Source of the DNA: Ichthyophis bannanicus
Lineage: Eukaryota > Chordata > Amphibia > Gymnophiona > Ichthyophiidae
Direction: 5' to 3'
Assembly (NCBI GenBank): GCA_033557465.1
Contig: JAWIIG010000025.1
Coordinates: 5,451,001-5,515,000, forward strand
DNA: 64,000 nucleotides
The position numbers were made by a program, and so were the translations under genes. Under the pieces are notes generated by a model, which ran no database searches, was not told the origin of the DNA, and saw nothing but the letters and a program-made list of their open reading frames with translations. Of this stretch, positions 9,785 through 20,965 are shown piece by piece. How positions within the stretch are numbered: position 1 is the first letter of the stretch; each line of letters starts with the position of its first letter.

Positions 9785-11607
9785 ATGGAGAAGCCCGCTT
9801 CCGGGTTTAAAAAGTGCACGAAGTGTAGCGGTACTCTTTCTATCACCGACACCCATGACTGGTGTCTAAAATGTTTGGGCCCTGACCACTCCATCACGGA
9901 TTGTGAGTCCTGTTCCATGATGTCTAAAAGAGGTCGACAGAATCGAGCGGCCAAGCTCAGTACCCTGTTTCCCTCTGATGCAGCTTCGGTGGCATCGACA
10001 TCTTCCAGGGCTTCTTCTTCCTCCCATGGATCTCAGGTAACCAAACATAAGTCCAGCCGGTCCTCGAAGGGTAGATCTCCCTCTAAGTATCGAGATGCCT
10101 CCGGGCTTGCTCTCGAGGATCCTGCACCGGCAAAATTACCCCGGCGGGAAGCTCTGGCTTCCAAAGCTTCATCTATGGGGTCACAGGTTGACATCGATGG
10201 CGTGGCCTCGACCGATCACCTGTTGCCATGTTCTGGGGTACCGGTGGTTTCCACTGGTACCGACATCCAGACATTGGTTGCGTCAATGGATCAGAATATT
10301 CTGACCATGCAGCATGCCATTACGGCATTCATACAAGCTGCGACGCCTCCGGTACCGCAACAAACTCTGTTGTACCGATTGCATCGACATTGGCTTCGGT
10401 GTCGACTGCAGCGGTACCCTGTTCTGTGATGCCCATCGGTACCGAATCGGTACCGATCACTCCCGATGTCGATACCACTCGGTACGCGTATCGGGCTCTG
10501 CAAGAGCATCCAGACAGGCGATACTTCGATTCCTCTGAAGACTCTGATGAATCAGAGGCTTCTGTCGAAGCATCGGTACTCCTTCCTCAGGAGCCCTCTT
10601 CTCCAAAAAGAAGAATGTCTTCTCCAGAAGACTTGTCTTTTCAAGACTTCATTAGGGAAGTGTCCAGGGGCCTCTCTATTTCAGTGGCCCCTGAACCAGA
10701 GCCTAGAGCCAAGAAATTGGATATTTTACAATATCCTAAGGCTCCTAAAGAGGCAGCTACTTTACCAATTCATGAGATCCTTTATGATCACATGTTGGGC
10801 ATATGGGAGACGCCTCTTACTACCTCCCCTCATTCTCGCAGGTTGGACACCATGTACCATGTTCCTCCTTGTCCTGGCTTTCATAAGACTCAGCTTCCTC
10901 ACCACTCTATTGTGGTGGAGTCTGCTATGAAGAAGATAAAGAGTGCAAAAAGACACTCATCTAATCCTCCAGGAAGAGAATGCAGAACCTTGGATGCTTT
11001 TGGCTGGAGAATCTTCCAGGCCAATATACTTACTGCCAGAATCAACTCCTGTAGTCTCTATATGGGGATGTTTCTAAAGGAAGTTACAGATCATCTGCAA
11101 ACTTTATCTCCTTTTGTCTCAGAAGATAAAAGGGAGGAGTTTCTCACCTGGCTTAAACATGCCCAGGATGTTTCCAAATTTTCCAACCTTGCAGCCTTTG
11201 ACTCTTTTGAGTGTGCCAGCAGAGCCTCGGCTATTGCCATAGATGCACGCAGACTTGCTTGGTTACAAGCTTCTGATTTGGAACCCTGGGTCCAGGATGG
11301 ATTAGGAAATCTTCCTTGTACAGGTGAAAACCTTTTTGGCAAGGATTGGCAAGCAAAGGCCACTCAGATGGATGCTGAGAATTCTGCCTTAGATAGACTT
11401 TCAAAGTCTACTTCTGCTCCTGTTAGAAAAAGGTTATTCAAAAAGGCTTTCTTTCCCAAAAAAGGGAAATATTATCCTGGTTATGGTCACCAGGCATCTT
11501 CTGCAGGTCGTTTTGCTGCAAAGCGTCAGCAACAACCTAAACAAGCCAAGCCTAAGGCTGCAAGGACTGCTACGGCCCAACAGCCTCAGCCTCCTCAGGG
11601 CCTTTGA
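9785..11607 (+). pseudogene. DIRS-B gag-like ORF1 (one frameshift)
   Basis: This is the likely particle protein. I favour the ATG at 9785 (MEKPASGFKKC). A Cys-rich start holds CTKCSGT and then a CX2CX4HX4C knuckle, CLKCLGPDHSITDC (9863-9904), followed by a Ser-rich linker. Frame 2 closes at 10429, while the continuing protein is in frame 1 (10228-11607). The crossover is near 10350-10375, around PPVPQQ and VVPIASTLASV. The second part has acidic (DSSEDSDESEAS) and helical segments and a basic Gln/Ala/Lys-rich end. A single insertion or deletion explains the break; programmed frameshifting is possible but not supported by a visible slippery site. Confidence 0.8.
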
Positions 11608-13531
11608 CTTACAACTAGAAAACTTAGCCTTTCTGGCTCTAGAAGAACCAGAGCCTCTCACCATTCCAGGAAGGTTGGCTCACTTTGCTCCCAGATGGGA
11701 ACAAATCACAGCAGAGCAATGGACCCGCTCCATCATAAGGGAGGGGTACAAGCTTCATTTCTTAAACCTTCCTCCTCACACCATGGTGAGACAGTTCAAT
11801 TCTCCAACATCTCTCCTCGACCTTCTGGGCCAGGAGATTGCTACCCTTCTTACCCAAAGGGCAATAGAAGAAGTACCCCTTCTTCAACAGGGTTCAGGGT
11901 TCTACTCCCCCTATTTTCTTATCCCAAAGAAAACAGGGGGCTACAGACCCATATTAGATCTCAGAGAATTGAACAAGTTTCTATGCAAGGAGAAATTCAA
12001 GATGATTTCTCTCGGTGCTCTCCTTCCATACCTTCAGAGTCAGGATTGGCTTTGTTCTCTAGATCTCAAGGATGCGTACACCCATGTCCTCATCCATCCA
12101 ACACACAGAAGGTTCCTTCGGTTCCTTTATCAGGGAAAGCACTACCAATACAGAGTGCTTCCTTTCGCTCTGGCCTCTGCTCCAAGAGTGTTCACAAAAT
12201 GCATGGCAGTGGTAGCTGCATTTCTACGCACTCTAGGAATATTTGTATTCCCATATCTGGATGACTGGCTCATCCGAGCTCCATCCCAGACAGAGGCCCA
12301 GGCTTCCCTAGCCTGCACAAGGCGTGTTCTTCAGTATCTGGGACTGGTAATAAACATCCCAAAATCACATCTCACCCCTACTCAGTCATTAGAGTTCATA
12401 GGGGCCTTGCTGGATACCACAACTGCAAGGGCCTATCTTCCCCAAGCCCGTTGCCTCCGATTGGTGCAGTTAGCCTCACAAGTTCAGTTAAAGTCCCATT
12501 TAACTGCTCGAGAGATGTTACAACTGTTAGGCCACATGGCATCCACCATGCATGTGGTTCCTTACGCTCGCCTTCACATGCGAGCAGCTCAGTGGACTCT
12601 GTCCACCCAATGGACCCAGGCATCAGGGTGCCTGTCAGACAAAATAGCAACCTCCAGGCGCCTCTTTTGGTCTCTCCAGTGGTGGAAGTCCACTCAGAAT
12701 CTGTTTCTGGGGTCCCCCTTTCAACAGTTGCTACCCCAAGCAACCCTTACAACAGTTGCCTCTCCAAGGGGTTGGGGAGCTCATCTACAAGATCTCTCCA
12801 CCCAGGGCATCTGGTCTCCACAGGAGACATCTCTACATATCAACCTCTTGGAGCTCAGAGCAATTTTTCTAGCTCTCAGAGTCTTCCACACCCTGCTCAG
12901 CTACAAGACAGTCCTCATCCACACGGACAACCAAGTAGCCATGTTCTACGTGAACAAGCAGGGCAGGACTGGCTCTCTGTCGCTTTGCAACGAAGCTTTG
13001 AGATTGTGGGCCTTCGCCAGAGAGCATCAAATTCATCTCATGGCAGTGTATCTTCCAGGGGTTCAAAACTCTTGGGCAGACAGACTCAGTCGAGTTCTGC
13101 TTCCACACGAATGGTCCCTCCATGGGGACCACATAGCCAGGATCTTTCGAATTTGGGGAACCCTGGACATAGACCTGTTTGCAAGTCCGTGGAATGCCAA
13201 ACTTCCCCGGTTCTGTTCCAGGATTCCGTGTCAGGGAGTTCAGGCCAGGGATGCCTTCCTCTTCCATTGGGGGCAAGACTTCCTCTATGCCTTTCCACCC
13301 ATTCCCCTAATTTCCAAGACACTGTTCAAACTTCAGAGAGACAAGGGGTCTATGATCCTCATAGCTCCACGTTGGCCACGCCAAGTGTGGTACTCTCTAC
13401 TTCTTCATCTCTCTCAAGCACCCTCCCTGGACTTGGGATCTGCTCCAGACCTCCTGTCCCAGGAGGAGGGAACGTTGTGGCACCCAAATCCCCAGTCTCT
13501 TCATCTCAGGGCCTGGTTGCTGAAGGCCTAG
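11483..13531 (+). CDS. DIRS-B reverse transcriptase / RNase H / methyltransferase-like protein
   Basis: A 682-residue open frame overlapping the end of gag. RT motifs are FLIPKKTGGYRPILDLRELN, SLDLKDAYTHV (first catalytic Asp, about 12059), LPFALASAPRVF and YLDD (12254-12265). RNase H follows with NLLELRAIFLAL, HTDNQVAMFYVNKQG and SWADRLSR. The C-terminal part, IDLFASPWNAKLPRF to LIAPRWPRQVWYSLL, corresponds to the Dam-methyltransferase-like region carried by DIRS elements. The true start is uncertain because the first Met lies in the overlap with gag. No lesions were seen. It stops at the TAG at 13529-13531, and the recombinase domain begins there in another frame. Confidence 0.93.
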   Translation: MVTRHLLQVVLLQSVSNNLNKPSLRLQGLLRPNSLSLLRAFDLQLENLAFLALEEPEPLTIPGRLAHFAPRWEQITAEQWTRSIIREGYKLHFLNLPPHTMVRQFNSPTSLLDLLGQEIATLLTQRAIEEVPLLQQGSGFYSPYFLIPKKTGGYRPILDLRELNKFLCKEKFKMISLGALLPYLQSQDWLCSLDLKDAYTHVLIHPTHRRFLRFLYQGKHYQYRVLPFALASAPRVFTKCMAVVAAFLRTLGIFVFPYLDDWLIRAPSQTEAQASLACTRRVLQYLGLVINIPKSHLTPTQSLEFIGALLDTTTARAYLPQARCLRLVQLASQVQLKSHLTAREMLQLLGHMASTMHVVPYARLHMRAAQWTLSTQWTQASGCLSDKIATSRRLFWSLQWWKSTQNLFLGSPFQQLLPQATLTTVASPRGWGAHLQDLSTQGIWSPQETSLHINLLELRAIFLALRVFHTLLSYKTVLIHTDNQVAMFYVNKQGRTGSLSLCNEALRLWAFAREHQIHLMAVYLPGVQNSWADRLSRVLLPHEWSLHGDHIARIFRIWGTLDIDLFASPWNAKLPRFCSRIPCQGVQARDAFLFHWGQDFLYAFPPIPLISKTLFKLQRDKGSMILIAPRWPRQVWYSLLLHLSQAPSLDLGSAPDLLSQEEGTLWHPNPQSLHLRAWLLKA

Positions 13532-14568
13532 ACCTTCAAGATTTGCATCTTTCTCAGCAGGTGAAGGATATCCTTCATGCTTCCAGAAAGCCTTCCACTA
13601 GACGTTCCTATGCTTTTAAATGGAAAAGGTTTACCATTTGGTGTGCAGAGAAGGGTCTTAACCCTCTTGCAATACCTCTGAATTCTTTACTAGATTATTT
13701 ACTGCATTTATCCCATGCAGGCCTTAAAACGAATTCAGGAAGAGTCCATTTGAGTGCAATTGCAGCATCCTTTAAGCCTCTCAATGGACATCCTATTTCC
13801 TCTCATCCTCTTATTGCAAGATTCATGAGAGGCCTTCTTTTAACTAAACCTCCCATTAGACCACCTCCAGTGGCATGGGATTTGAATTTGGTTCTTGACC
13901 AGCTCATGAAGCCACCCTTTGAACCCTTAGCCACTACCTCCTTGAAATTCCTTTCCTGGAAGGTTATTTTTCTCATTGCAGTCACCTCAGCTCGCCGTAT
14001 CAGTGAGCTGCAAGCCTTGGTGGCTAATCCTCCTTATACAAGGTTCCATCATGACAAGGTAGTCCTCAGAACTAATCCACACTTTATGCCTAAAGTGGTC
14101 TCACCTTTTCATCTGAACCAGGAGGTGTATTTACCTGTCTTTTTTCCAGGACCTCATGCATCAAGTGCAGAGAGGAATCTTCATACCCTGGATTGTAAGA
14201 GAGCACTTGTTTTTTACTTACAAAGGACACAGCAACATAGAAAGTCCTCTCAACTATTTGTTGCTTTTGATCCCTCTCATTTAGGACTTCCAGTCTCTAA
14301 GAGAACTCTGTCCAATTGGATTGCTCAGTGTATTTCCTTCGCCTACCAGGGTAAGAACCTTTCTCTGGAGGGCCATGTCACAGCTCACAATGTGAGGGCC
14401 ATGGCAGCCTCTATGGCTCATCTAAACTCTGTGTCCATCGACCAAATCTGTCGAGCGGCCACCTGGGCCTCGGTTCATACCTTTACAGCCCATTACTGCT
14501 TGGACAAGGACTCCCGCCGGGATGCCTTGTTTGGTCAGGCTGTTCTCAAACACCTGTTCCATACCTAA
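13531..14568 (+). CDS. DIRS-B tyrosine recombinase
   Basis: The domain runs from DLQDLHLSQQVKDIL to the stop at 14566-14568. Catalytic residues are Arg in TSARRISEL (13993-13998), H-x-x-R in HNVR (14386-14397) and Tyr in AHYCL (14494-14496). The frame is open upstream to 12451, but that part is antiphase to the RT frame and rich in Ser/Pro/His, so I treat it as a shadow. No Met lies close to the domain start, so initiation may depend on overlap or read-through. It is intact and similar throughout to the DIRS-A recombinase. Confidence 0.9.
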   Translation, partial: DLQDLHLSQQVKDILHASRKPSTRRSYAFKWKRFTIWCAEKGLNPLAIPLNSLLDYLLHLSHAGLKTNSGRVHLSAIAASFKPLNGHPISSHPLIARFMRGLLLTKPPIRPPPVAWDLNLVLDQLMKPPFEPLATTSLKFLSWKVIFLIAVTSARRISELQALVANPPYTRFHHDKVVLRTNPHFMPKVVSPFHLNQEVYLPVFFPGPHASSAERNLHTLDCKRALVFYLQRTQQHRKSSQLFVAFDPSHLGLPVSKRTLSNWIAQCISFAYQGKNLSLEGHVTAHNVRAMAASMAHLNSVSIDQICRAATWASVHTFTAHYCLDKDSRRDALFGQAVLKHLFHT

Positions 14569-14687
14569 TCAACTCCTACCCCAAATCCCTGGTTGGATGC
14601 CCGAGATCCATGGGGGGAGGTAGAGCCCTTCTCAGGGAATCACAACCTTGGAGATCTCCCTGGCATCTCTAGCTGGGGAGTCCCCAT

Positions 14688-14800
14688 ATGTGAAGACTCA
14701 TTCCTGCTTGTTCCTGGAGATAGCACAGTTACTTACCTGTAACAGGTGATCTCTGGGAACAGCAGGAATAAGTCTTCACAACCCACCCACCTCCCCTAGG
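14688..14800. repeat. DIRS-B internal complementary region
   Basis: The first half, from CCCCATATGTGAAGACTC to CTGGAGAT, is the reverse complement of the left terminus at 9414-9453. The second half, from AGCACAGTTACTTACC to AGTCTTCACA, is the reverse complement of the right terminus near 14985-15045. It therefore spells out the junction of the two ends, as in canonical DIRS elements. Confidence 0.92.
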
Positions 14801-14861
14801 AGTTGTATCTCTCTATCTATCTTTCCTTTCCTCTCTTTGTCTCAGCTTAAAACTCGAACTG

Positions 14862-15045
14862 GAGAGAGGTGGTTAGGAAAGGTGGGAAGGCAGCGCGCAG
14901 GCGCTGTGGGATGCTCCCAGAAGCTTTCTTTCTGGACGCTGGGGAGCGTTCCCGTGCAGGCTCCGTCGGTACCAACGATACCCATATGTGAAGACTTATT
15001 CCTGCTGTTCCCAGAGATCACCTGTTACAGGTAAGTAACTGTGCT
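14862..15045 (-). repeat. DIRS-B right inverted terminal repeat
   Basis: It pairs with 9414-9585. The terminus GGTAAGTAACTGTGCT is preceded by CACCTGTTACAGGTA, close to the palindrome at the DIRS-A end. Flanking host sequence resumes at about 15046. Confidence 0.85.
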
Positions 15046-15149
15046 TTATACAAACATAAGTGCTGATCCTCTGCTCTCTGTCTGGGAACACCAACGTGTA
15101 TACCGCATAAAGTAGGTGCCATGTTTTCCACATACCTACTATAAAGAGA

Positions 15150-15419
15150 GTGGAGGAGTGGCCTAGTGGTTGGGGGCAAGGTGCTTCAGGCCAGAAGGTC
15201 AGGGGTTCAAATCCCACTAGAGGACAGCAACCTTGGGCCAGAAGGACTGGGGTTTCTAGTCCCACAGGTGCTCCTTGTGGTCTTGGGCAAGCCACTTAAC
15301 CCTCCATAGCCCATGTTCCCTGTAAAATAGTTACCTCCAAGTTATAATGCCCTGTTCAATGTAAATCACACTGATGCAGAATAGCATGGTATATAAGAGA
15401 ATGTAAATAAATAAATAAT
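15150..15419 (+). mobile_element. tRNA-derived SINE with L2-type tail (copy 1)
   Basis: The head carries an A box (TGGCCTAGTGG, about 15159) and a B box (GGGTTCAAATCCC, about 15204). The body includes CTTGGGCAAGCCACTTAACC and CCCATGTTCCCTGTAAAATAG. The tail is GGTATATAAGAGAATG and then AAATAAATAAATAAT. Other copies are at 16220, 18493 (minus), 25078 (minus, headless) and 58203 (minus). Confidence 0.88.
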
Positions 15420-16219
15420 GGGCCTATGGGGTTATTTCAGAAGCATTTCCACAAGTAAATAGAGGCATTTATACATATAGATTAGCTGTACATGCAATAG
15501 CAATTTTAGAAAGCCCCTATACACCCATGGAGATCTGCACCACGTAGAGATTTCAAGAGGCTGTGGTTTGGGATAGTAGAGTGTGGTTTGGGCAGGCTGA
15601 AAATATAGATGTCAATTCCCCATTTTATAAGGGGAACACAAGTGCAGGTCTAAAAATTTCCACATTGGTGCAAGCTGTCAAATAAGGGTGAAAAGTACCT
15701 CTGGCATTTCAGAGATTCTCTCAAACTGGAAGAACATTAATATGCTGTATGTACATTTTTGGTGGAATACTATTTGTATGGTGCAGAAAACTGAACTTCA
15801 AGTGGCGAACAACTCTGCAGTATGAAAGTGTCATTTGTGATGTTGCAGCTATTGGATCAATATTTAGCAGATAATGAATAAAAGATCTCATAAATTGTGT
15901 GTGGGGAGGGGGGGACAAGACTGCTTGGGTTGTTTATCCACCTGTGTTTGTACCATTTTCCCTGGATTGAGATTGACTGTTACTGTATGTTTCTTTTGTT
16001 ATACATAATACTTACATATTTGAACAGGAGAAATAGCTACCACAAACACTAGTTTCTTTCTGCTAACTAGGAACTGAAACTTAACCACACTCTCATCTGA
16101 AAGGATCCAGAAAAAGGGGATGTGATCCAATATAAAACTGTAGGTAAAGGAGCATTACTTTCTTGCACTACAGATTAGTAATGAACAAGAAAATGAGAGT
16201 TTGCTCCATTTGAATTTGG
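15420..16219. other. Unassigned non-coding stretch
   Basis: No ORF, RNA gene or recognisable repeat was identified. Composition is ordinary apart from a G run near 15905. Confidence 0.5.
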
Positions 16220-16436
16220 AGTGGAGGAGTAGCCTAATGGTTAGAGCTAGTGGGTTTGAGTCCCACTAGCACTACACTCCTTGTGGCCTTGGGCAAGTCG
16301 CCAAAGTTCCCATTGCCTCCAAAGAATCCAAGTTATCGATGTCCCTGTTTAATGTACATTACCAAGTTTAAGTCACAATGTAATCTTCTTTGACTAAGAT
16401 GATAAAGCAGTATAAAATACTTGTTAAATAAATACA
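16220..16436 (+). mobile_element. tRNA-derived SINE, shortened diverged copy
   Basis: It starts GTGGAGGAGTAGCCTAATGG, keeps GGGTTTGAGTCCC and CTTGTGGCCTTGGGCAAG, lacks part of the middle, and ends in TAAAATACTTGTTAAATAAATAC. It is an older copy of the same family. Confidence 0.7.
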
Positions 16437-16787
16437 TTTGCAGGCAATGCTATATGTCACTATTTCTTGGAACCATGGAAATATTTGTTTAACGTTTTAA
16501 AATTTCATAAACACGTATAGTTTACAGTAAGTGTGTCTCTTGAAGCATCAGCTCACTTAGGCTGAAGGTATAGGGGTTTTTATGCTACTTGAAGCTGTAG
16601 AAAGGTTATATTTAGGCATGAGGAACTACAACCTAATGACTGTTCAAAAAAGATGAAGAGATAAAAAATATATACTCTATCCACAGCCGATTTATGGTAA
16701 TAAGTAGCATGATAAATGCAACTTTCCAAAGGAAACCATACTAAGAAAAGAAGACCTGTGAATCCTGGGAGGAGCTGAATACTAAGG

Positions 16788-16930
16788 TGCAGGCATGATC
16801 TAGTGGTTAGGCTAGTATTAGCTTATAATTCAGGAAAAACTCTGGGATGTGAGTATAAGATTCCCGGCTGTCACTCTCCGTGTGACCTTGGGCAAATACT
16901 TTATCTCTGAATGGGTCTGGAATTCAGTTG
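16788..16930 (+). mobile_element. tRNA-derived SINE-like fragment
   Basis: It reads GTGCAGGCATGATCTAGTGG and onward, with TGTGACCTTGGGCAAATACTT downstream. This is the head-plus-body pattern of a tRNA SINE of a related but different type. No clear tail was seen. Confidence 0.45.
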
Positions 16931-17261
16931 AAAACCAATATTTGTCCAAATCTGATTTCCCCTGTTAACAAATTCGTTTTTGTGGATATAATCATGCAAA
17001 TTTTGGTATTGACGTTTTAGCGTCTTCCTTGCATGGCTTTTTGAATTGGAAATGAACTTCACTTTCCTAATTCTTAATCTGGGCAGATTGTTTTAGCCAA
17101 TTCGTCTTTATCTATTATCATTTACTATGGTCCTAATATTTTAAAAGACATATGCGGTTAGCATTGATTCCAACCATATAAGTCCTTTAAAAAAACCAAA
17201 ACATTTGCCCTGGTTATATGCATAATAGTGCTATCGCAGGTTCTACACATAAGACTTATGG

Positions 17262-17690
17262 AGGGGCTATCCAAAAGCATTTACTCGATTTACAGACCTG
17301 TAAACCGTGTAAATTCCACTTAGTGGGATATTCAGCAGCACTAACACAGTTAGTGCAGCTGGATATCTGAGGGTGCCGTCATTACACGCTCCGATGCTTC
17401 GTAGGTAGCGCTGGGGTATTTCAGTGCAGAGCGGAGGCAGCACCCATTACTAACTGGGCAGTGGTGATATTGAACCGTTGCCCAGTTAGTGACCCGTGGA
17501 TAAACGTAGGCATGATAAAAACCGGCTTATCTTTACCCAAGGGAGCTAACTGGGCAGCAATTCAATATCACCGCTGTCCAGTTAGCTTCCATGCTAAATG
17601 CCCTGGATATTCAATGCTAGTGGCCAGATATGGCCCCGGCATTGAATATCCGAGGTTAGTATTCAGTGGCAAAGGATATGCGCTTTAGAA
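17262..17690 (+). mobile_element. MITE-like repeat with CTAACTGGGCAGC inverted core (copy 1)
   Basis: It begins GGGGCTATCCAAAAGCATTTAC. An internal inverted pair, TAACTGGGCAG...CTGTCCAGTTAGC, surrounds a TATCTTTACCC segment. It also contains GCCAGATATGGCCCCGGCATTGAATATCC. The same family lies reverse-complemented at 29075-29530 and a diverged copy is at 35374-35735. No coding capacity. Confidence 0.65.
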
Positions 17691-18492
17691 GTGCTAGCCG
17701 CTGCTGTTGTATATCTCCCTCCCCAAGGCACATTCTGACCTGGCCATCCAGCCTCTTGTGTGGCCGACCAGAAGTGGGATCAGAATCGGACCTGCGGCCC
17801 AAACGTGCAGGCAGGGCTCTGATTCTGGTTGGCCTGCATGCACAGCAGATCCCCAGCTACCTCAGTCAGGCTCCTGAATGGAGCTGCAGTGCCATGGCAA
17901 ATGCAAGCCGCCACAGATATTTTTCTTTCCCCACATCCAGACTCTTGATCCGGCCTCTCATGGTGAGGATCTGGCTGTGGGGGTCCTCCTGCACTCTCTC
18001 TACCTTTTTTGGCCGTCCGGCAGCATGATCCTCTGACGTCCAGGGCCCCCTTCCCTTATCCATTTTCATGGCCCTGGACATACAGGGCCGACCTCAGAAT
18101 TGGCCCTATACATAAAGGGTCATGGCCCACCCATGCCCCGCCCTCACTCCACCTTAGTAATGCCCCTCCCTCCCCTGTCTAAGAATTCACATACAAATGA
18201 GATGTCCATATCGGGAGGCATTAATCGGGGCTGGCAAGGGAGTGAATAGTAGGGATGGACATCCAATCTGTTCTGTACTATTCGCTATTCTCTGTACTGA
18301 ATGACCCCCCCCCCCCCCATGTATATACTGGGAAGTGAAGTTAGAGACAAGCTGGGAGCCTTTACAAACGTTATGTGTAAAGCAGCAAAATTCAGCCACT
18401 CTGGCAAAAACAGGACAAGAAGGCCTAACATATGTGTGTGAGCGGTGACACAGTCACCACCTATATGCATATTCACCACTGCCATCCAAATT
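17691..18492. other. Unassigned non-coding stretch
   Basis: No convincing gene. A C13 run occurs at about 18306. Short ORFs here lack family features. Confidence 0.5.
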
Positions 18493-18779
18493 AATATTTA
18501 TTTATTTATTTAGCTGTATTTTATATACCGCTTTTCACCGGGTCAAAGTGGTCAATTGGGGGATACATTTAACACGAGGGGATATGACACACATACGCTA
18601 ATACTTACAGGGAACATGGGCAATGGAGGGTTAAGTGGCTTGCCCAAGACCACAAGGAGTGCCTATAGGACTAGAAATCCCAGTCCCTCCGGCCTGAGAT
18701 TGCTGTCCCCAGGTGGGACTTGAACCCCCGGCCCTCTGGCCTGAAGTACCTTGTCCTAACCACTAGACCACTCCTCCCT
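18493..18779 (-). mobile_element. tRNA-derived SINE (copy 3, minus)
   Basis: In reverse complement it has the A box (TGGTCTAGTGG), B box (GGGTTCAAGTCCC), the CTTGGGCAAGCCACTTAACC body, and a tail reading GCGGTATATAAAATACAGC and then TAAATAAATAAATA. It is nearly complete. Confidence 0.85.
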
Positions 18780-20827
18780 ATATATGAATAAAGTGTGACC
18801 ACAGCACTTTAGTTTATGTAGCACCCTTGGCCTCTGAAAAACACCCTATATTACTATGGGCGAAACCACAAAATTCAAAGGGACACCCCCACAAGAAACC
18901 AAAGCAAAAGAAGGAGTGGGGGTAATATAATATGTTAACATGACAAATCCCTTGCAATAAAGTTATAGGTGGATGTGCTTACTATGTGGAAGTTGTAAGG
19001 TGGTATGTTGGGGGTGTAGTTATAGTGCAGCCAGGACAGGTCAAAAATCCACATGTACATTTCCTATTTCATATAGGGAATACATTTGTATGACCAAAAA
19101 TGCCCACTTCAGGATTTACACCTGTTTCCTGACCCATTTAGGTTTCAAAAAGGGGCTCATTTCAGCCAGCCCTTTACGGGGAGGGGGGAGGGATAAAGGG
19201 GGCTATTCTCCTTGATCCCCCATTGTTTATTTCCCTCTCCAAATTAGATAAACATAGGGGCATCTGAAGTTAACTGGCAGCATTTACATGTGCAGGCTTG
19301 CACACATGGAAGTTGTGAAATTCAACACTTATATATACCTTTTGGCCATTTTTCCCAGTTGCTTTTTCCCATGTATACAATAGCAAAATGGTTACTCTGG
19401 CTCCATTTTCGGGTGTATACACGTGTACTCCCACACCTCTGCATTCGGTATTTTAGACAGGACTCCATGTTTAGCAGATCATTTCCTAAAATACCACTGG
19501 AATTGTAAACATCGCAACTGTGATGCTTCAATTCCGATCTCCATGTCTTTTCTAAGAGGTGCCTCCATATGTATGTCCTGGAAAACACTTCTTGTAAGTG
19601 CTTGTTTGACACACAGTATGTGACTTAAGTGTTGCATCTTAAGCCATTACTCAGGAACTACAAGAACTGAAAATTACTTGTGCTGAGGTTTACAGTTTTG
19701 TAGCTTTCTCTTAGTTAACGATTTATCTGTAATTGGATTGAGTTTCTAACCTATTAAAGAGCAGACAAATACGTAGATAATCATTAATGCCTCTAAAATG
19801 AGCTCTGTCCTGGAGTGCAGCATCTGCTTATATAGTTTGCAGGGAGAATATCTAGTCTGTTAAATGTCTTGCCTCATGATAGCTTGGTTTCCAATTCATT
19901 AAAGTTTGTATCTGGAAAATTATCCAACCTTTTTTCCTTTCTTATTTTCCTTTATTTTAAGTTAGTTCTGGAAGAACTTTGCACTCTCATTGACGTAACA
20001 AACTAATCCACAGGAGCCGCAGGATCTGAATATTTTGGGAACAGCATGGACTCAATAATTCTTTGTTCTTGTCTTTGTACTCTAACTTTGTTTCTGCCTT
20101 ATTCCCTGTTTATTTATTTGACCAAGATAGCTTCCATTGAGCTGAGAGCCAGTTAGGGCCAGGTCCTGGCAAACCCTAACACCAGGATATTGTTATTCCT
20201 TCTAACAAATAAAGAGCACCAGGGCAGTCTGGTTAAACAAAAGCATTGTTTTGTGTGGTAGTCTATATGTAATCTGGGTGGTCCTTCAGCACTATTTTTG
20301 TAGCAATATAGAATGATTTAGCATGGTACACAATGTATTTCTACAACAGCCATAAAAACAAAGGGTTACAAGTGTTAGAGAAGATATTTGATGTAGAAAC
20401 GCAGCAACATACAAAGATCTTCGAGACATTCTAGTGTGAACATTTCCCTTATGTACTGCAATATCAAAGACTCTGATCTTTATCCTTGCTTCCCCACTGC
20501 TAATGAACCTTTGCGTTATCCCTTAAAGTCTATAGCCTCTGACTGTAGGTACGTATGAGATACAAATTAAGGAAGCATAAAATCAGTGTTTTCACATTTC
20601 AGTGAATGTTGTGATGTTACTTTTTCTGTTTCCGACCCCCCCCCCCAAAAGCCCTAGCATTTCGCCACTAACAACCCCTTCCCCCAAGATCACTTCCATC
20701 ATGCACTCACTCCTCTCCCCCCCACATACACAGACCACCTCCAGCATTCACTGAGCTCTTTCCAGCCATCCTTCCTATTAACATCCCACATCTTTCTCAA
20801 CAATCTTCGCTGTCCTTTATATTAGAA
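18780..20827. other. Unassigned non-coding stretch
   Basis: AT-rich sequence with only short, unsupported ORFs and no clear element boundaries. Confidence 0.5.
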
Positions 20828-20965
20828 GAAACATAGAAATATGACGACAGAAAAAGACCACATGGCCTATCTAGTCTGTTCTTCCATAACAACTACAACA
20901 GTCCCCTTTTTACCTTTAGAGATCCTCTGTGTTTGTCCCATGCTTTTTTGAATTCAGTTACTGTC
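20828..20965 (-). mobile_element. CR1 3'-end fragment
   Basis: GAAACATAGAAATATGACGA, then AAAAGACCACATGGCCTATCTAG and the region with CCCATGCTTTTTTGAATTCAG match the reverse-strand 3' portion also seen, longer, at 34275-34760. It encodes no usable protein. Confidence 0.6.

Larger units (their letters stand above)
9414..15045 (+). mobile_element. DIRS retrotransposon B, complete
   Basis: All structural parts are present: left inverted terminal repeat (9414-9585), gag, RT/RNase H/methyltransferase-like frame, tyrosine recombinase frame, internal complementary region (14688-14800) and right inverted repeat (14862-15045). The internal region's first half is the exact reverse complement of the left end from 9415 over nearly 40 bases. 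Its second half complements the right end. The length is 5.6 kb. The only lesion I can see is a frameshift in gag, so it is relatively young. Confidence 0.95.

Noticed and set aside
12451..13530. N-terminal 360 codons of the long frame that contains the DIRS-B recombinase
   Set aside because: It is antiphase to the clearly coding RT/RNase H frame and has a biased Ser/Pro/His composition without domain features; treated as a shadow.
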